Shown one piece after another: positions 13,770-13,923 of a stretch of 13,923 nucleotides of DNA. Location of the stretch: the NCBI GenBank assembly GCA_007135385.1, contig SLIY01000107.1, positions 1 to 13,923 on the forward strand, in the 5' to 3' direction. Positions within the stretch are counted from its first letter, which is position 1; each line of letters opens with the position of its first letter. This stretch comes from Leptolyngbyaceae cyanobacterium CSSed165cm_216. GTDB lineage: Bacteria > Cyanobacteriota > Cyanobacteriia > Phormidesmidales > Phormidesmidaceae. The translations under genes and the position numbers were made by a program. Below the pieces are notes generated by a model. The model saw nothing but the letters and a program-made list of their open reading frames with translations, ran no database searches and had not been told where the DNA came from.

Positions 13770-13775
13770 GGTCGA
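13743..13775 (+). terminator. Long hairpin over the stop codon
   Basis: TCGACCCTAGGGCC (13743-13756) pairs with GGCCTAGGGTCGA (13763-13775) with one bulged G and a six-base loop, giving a 13-bp stem that includes the TAG stop at 13767-13769. The coding end of the 88-aa gene is thus also a structure. It ends with no T-run, but the compound inverted repeat follows within two bases. Confidence 0.55.
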
Positions 13776-13776
13776 A

Positions 13777-13862
13777 ATCCCCTCCTTTGGAGGGGTAGGG
13801 GTGGGTCAAACAAGCCCGAAGAACCCACCCCGCCCTCCGGGCACCCCTCCGTGGGAGGGGAT
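13777..13862. repeat. Compound inverted-repeat element (REP/MITE-like)
   Basis: Two arms face each other around a 16-base centre. Arm one (13777-13806) starts with ATCCCCTCC and holds its own hairpin CCCCTCC-TTT-GGAGGGG; arm two (13823-13862) ends in GGAGGGGAT and holds CCCCTCC-GTG-GGAGGGG. The arms are reverse complements except that arm two carries the extra GCCCTCCGGGC (itself a small hairpin, about 13831-13842) where arm one has a single T. This nested structure resembles REP-type or miniature elements of cyanobacteria and may also stop transcription. No terminal target duplication is visible. Beyond it, 13863-13923 shows no gene. Confidence 0.7.
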
Positions 13863-13923
13863 GGTAAGTTCTGATGCGATGAAGCAACCTCCCTGAAGAT
13901 AAAAGGCTTTTGCCAAGCGCTTA

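Overview
The window reads as ordinary chromosome from a cyanobacterium, most likely a filamentous or picoplanktonic lineage of moderately high GC (Leptolyngbya/Nodosilinea-like; the genus is inference only). Three things point there. There are about fifteen exact copies of the cyanobacterial HIP1 octamer GCGATCGC in under 14 kb. There is a photosystem I psaK gene. Several small proteins resemble cyanobacterial families (GvpGTTSLVAE-type phasin-like protein, YbjN-like protein, MshEN-repeat protein). I see no rRNA, tRNA, CRISPR array, transposase or phage gene.

Layout, left to right. A type II sulfide:quinone oxidoreductase enters from the left edge, cut at its 5' end (to 1157, +), followed by a stand-alone protein with two MshEN/GspE-N-like repeats (1339-1938, +). 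These face a minus-strand pair: a conserved hypothetical (2030-2383) and peptide deformylase def (2550-3125). A 313-bp divergent intergenic region with repeats and hairpins separates def from dnaA (3439-4818, +). Next is a GT2-GtrA fusion glycosyltransferase (4954-6219, +), whose stop lies one base from the stop of the convergent HtpX-like protease gene (6221-7126, -). trpF (7224-7880, -) is divergent from psaK (about 7973-8245, +), and the psaK promoter overlaps the trpF 5' end. A site-2 protease with CBS domains follows (8445-9656, +).

The right part holds four minus-strand genes: a YbjN-like protein (9772-10239), a degenerate HD-GYP-fold protein (10322-10972), a phasin-like small protein (11222-11545) and a glucose-1-dehydrogenase-like SDR (11719-12528). 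Two plus-strand genes end the window: a DUF938 methyltransferase (12810-13454) and an 88-residue hypothetical (13503-13769). The last gene ends inside a strong hairpin followed directly by a compound inverted-repeat element.

Functionally this is a mosaic of housekeeping genes (replication initiation, protein N-terminal processing, Trp synthesis, membrane protein quality control, PSI) with short transcription units and frequent strand switches. No single pathway links them. I found no convincing new multi-gene system. The most interesting points are small-scale: a perfect 15-bp inverted repeat inside a coding region, the compound repeat at the right end, a catalytically dead-looking HD-GYP protein, stacked hairpins in the dnaA leader, and the psaK/trpF overlapping control region.
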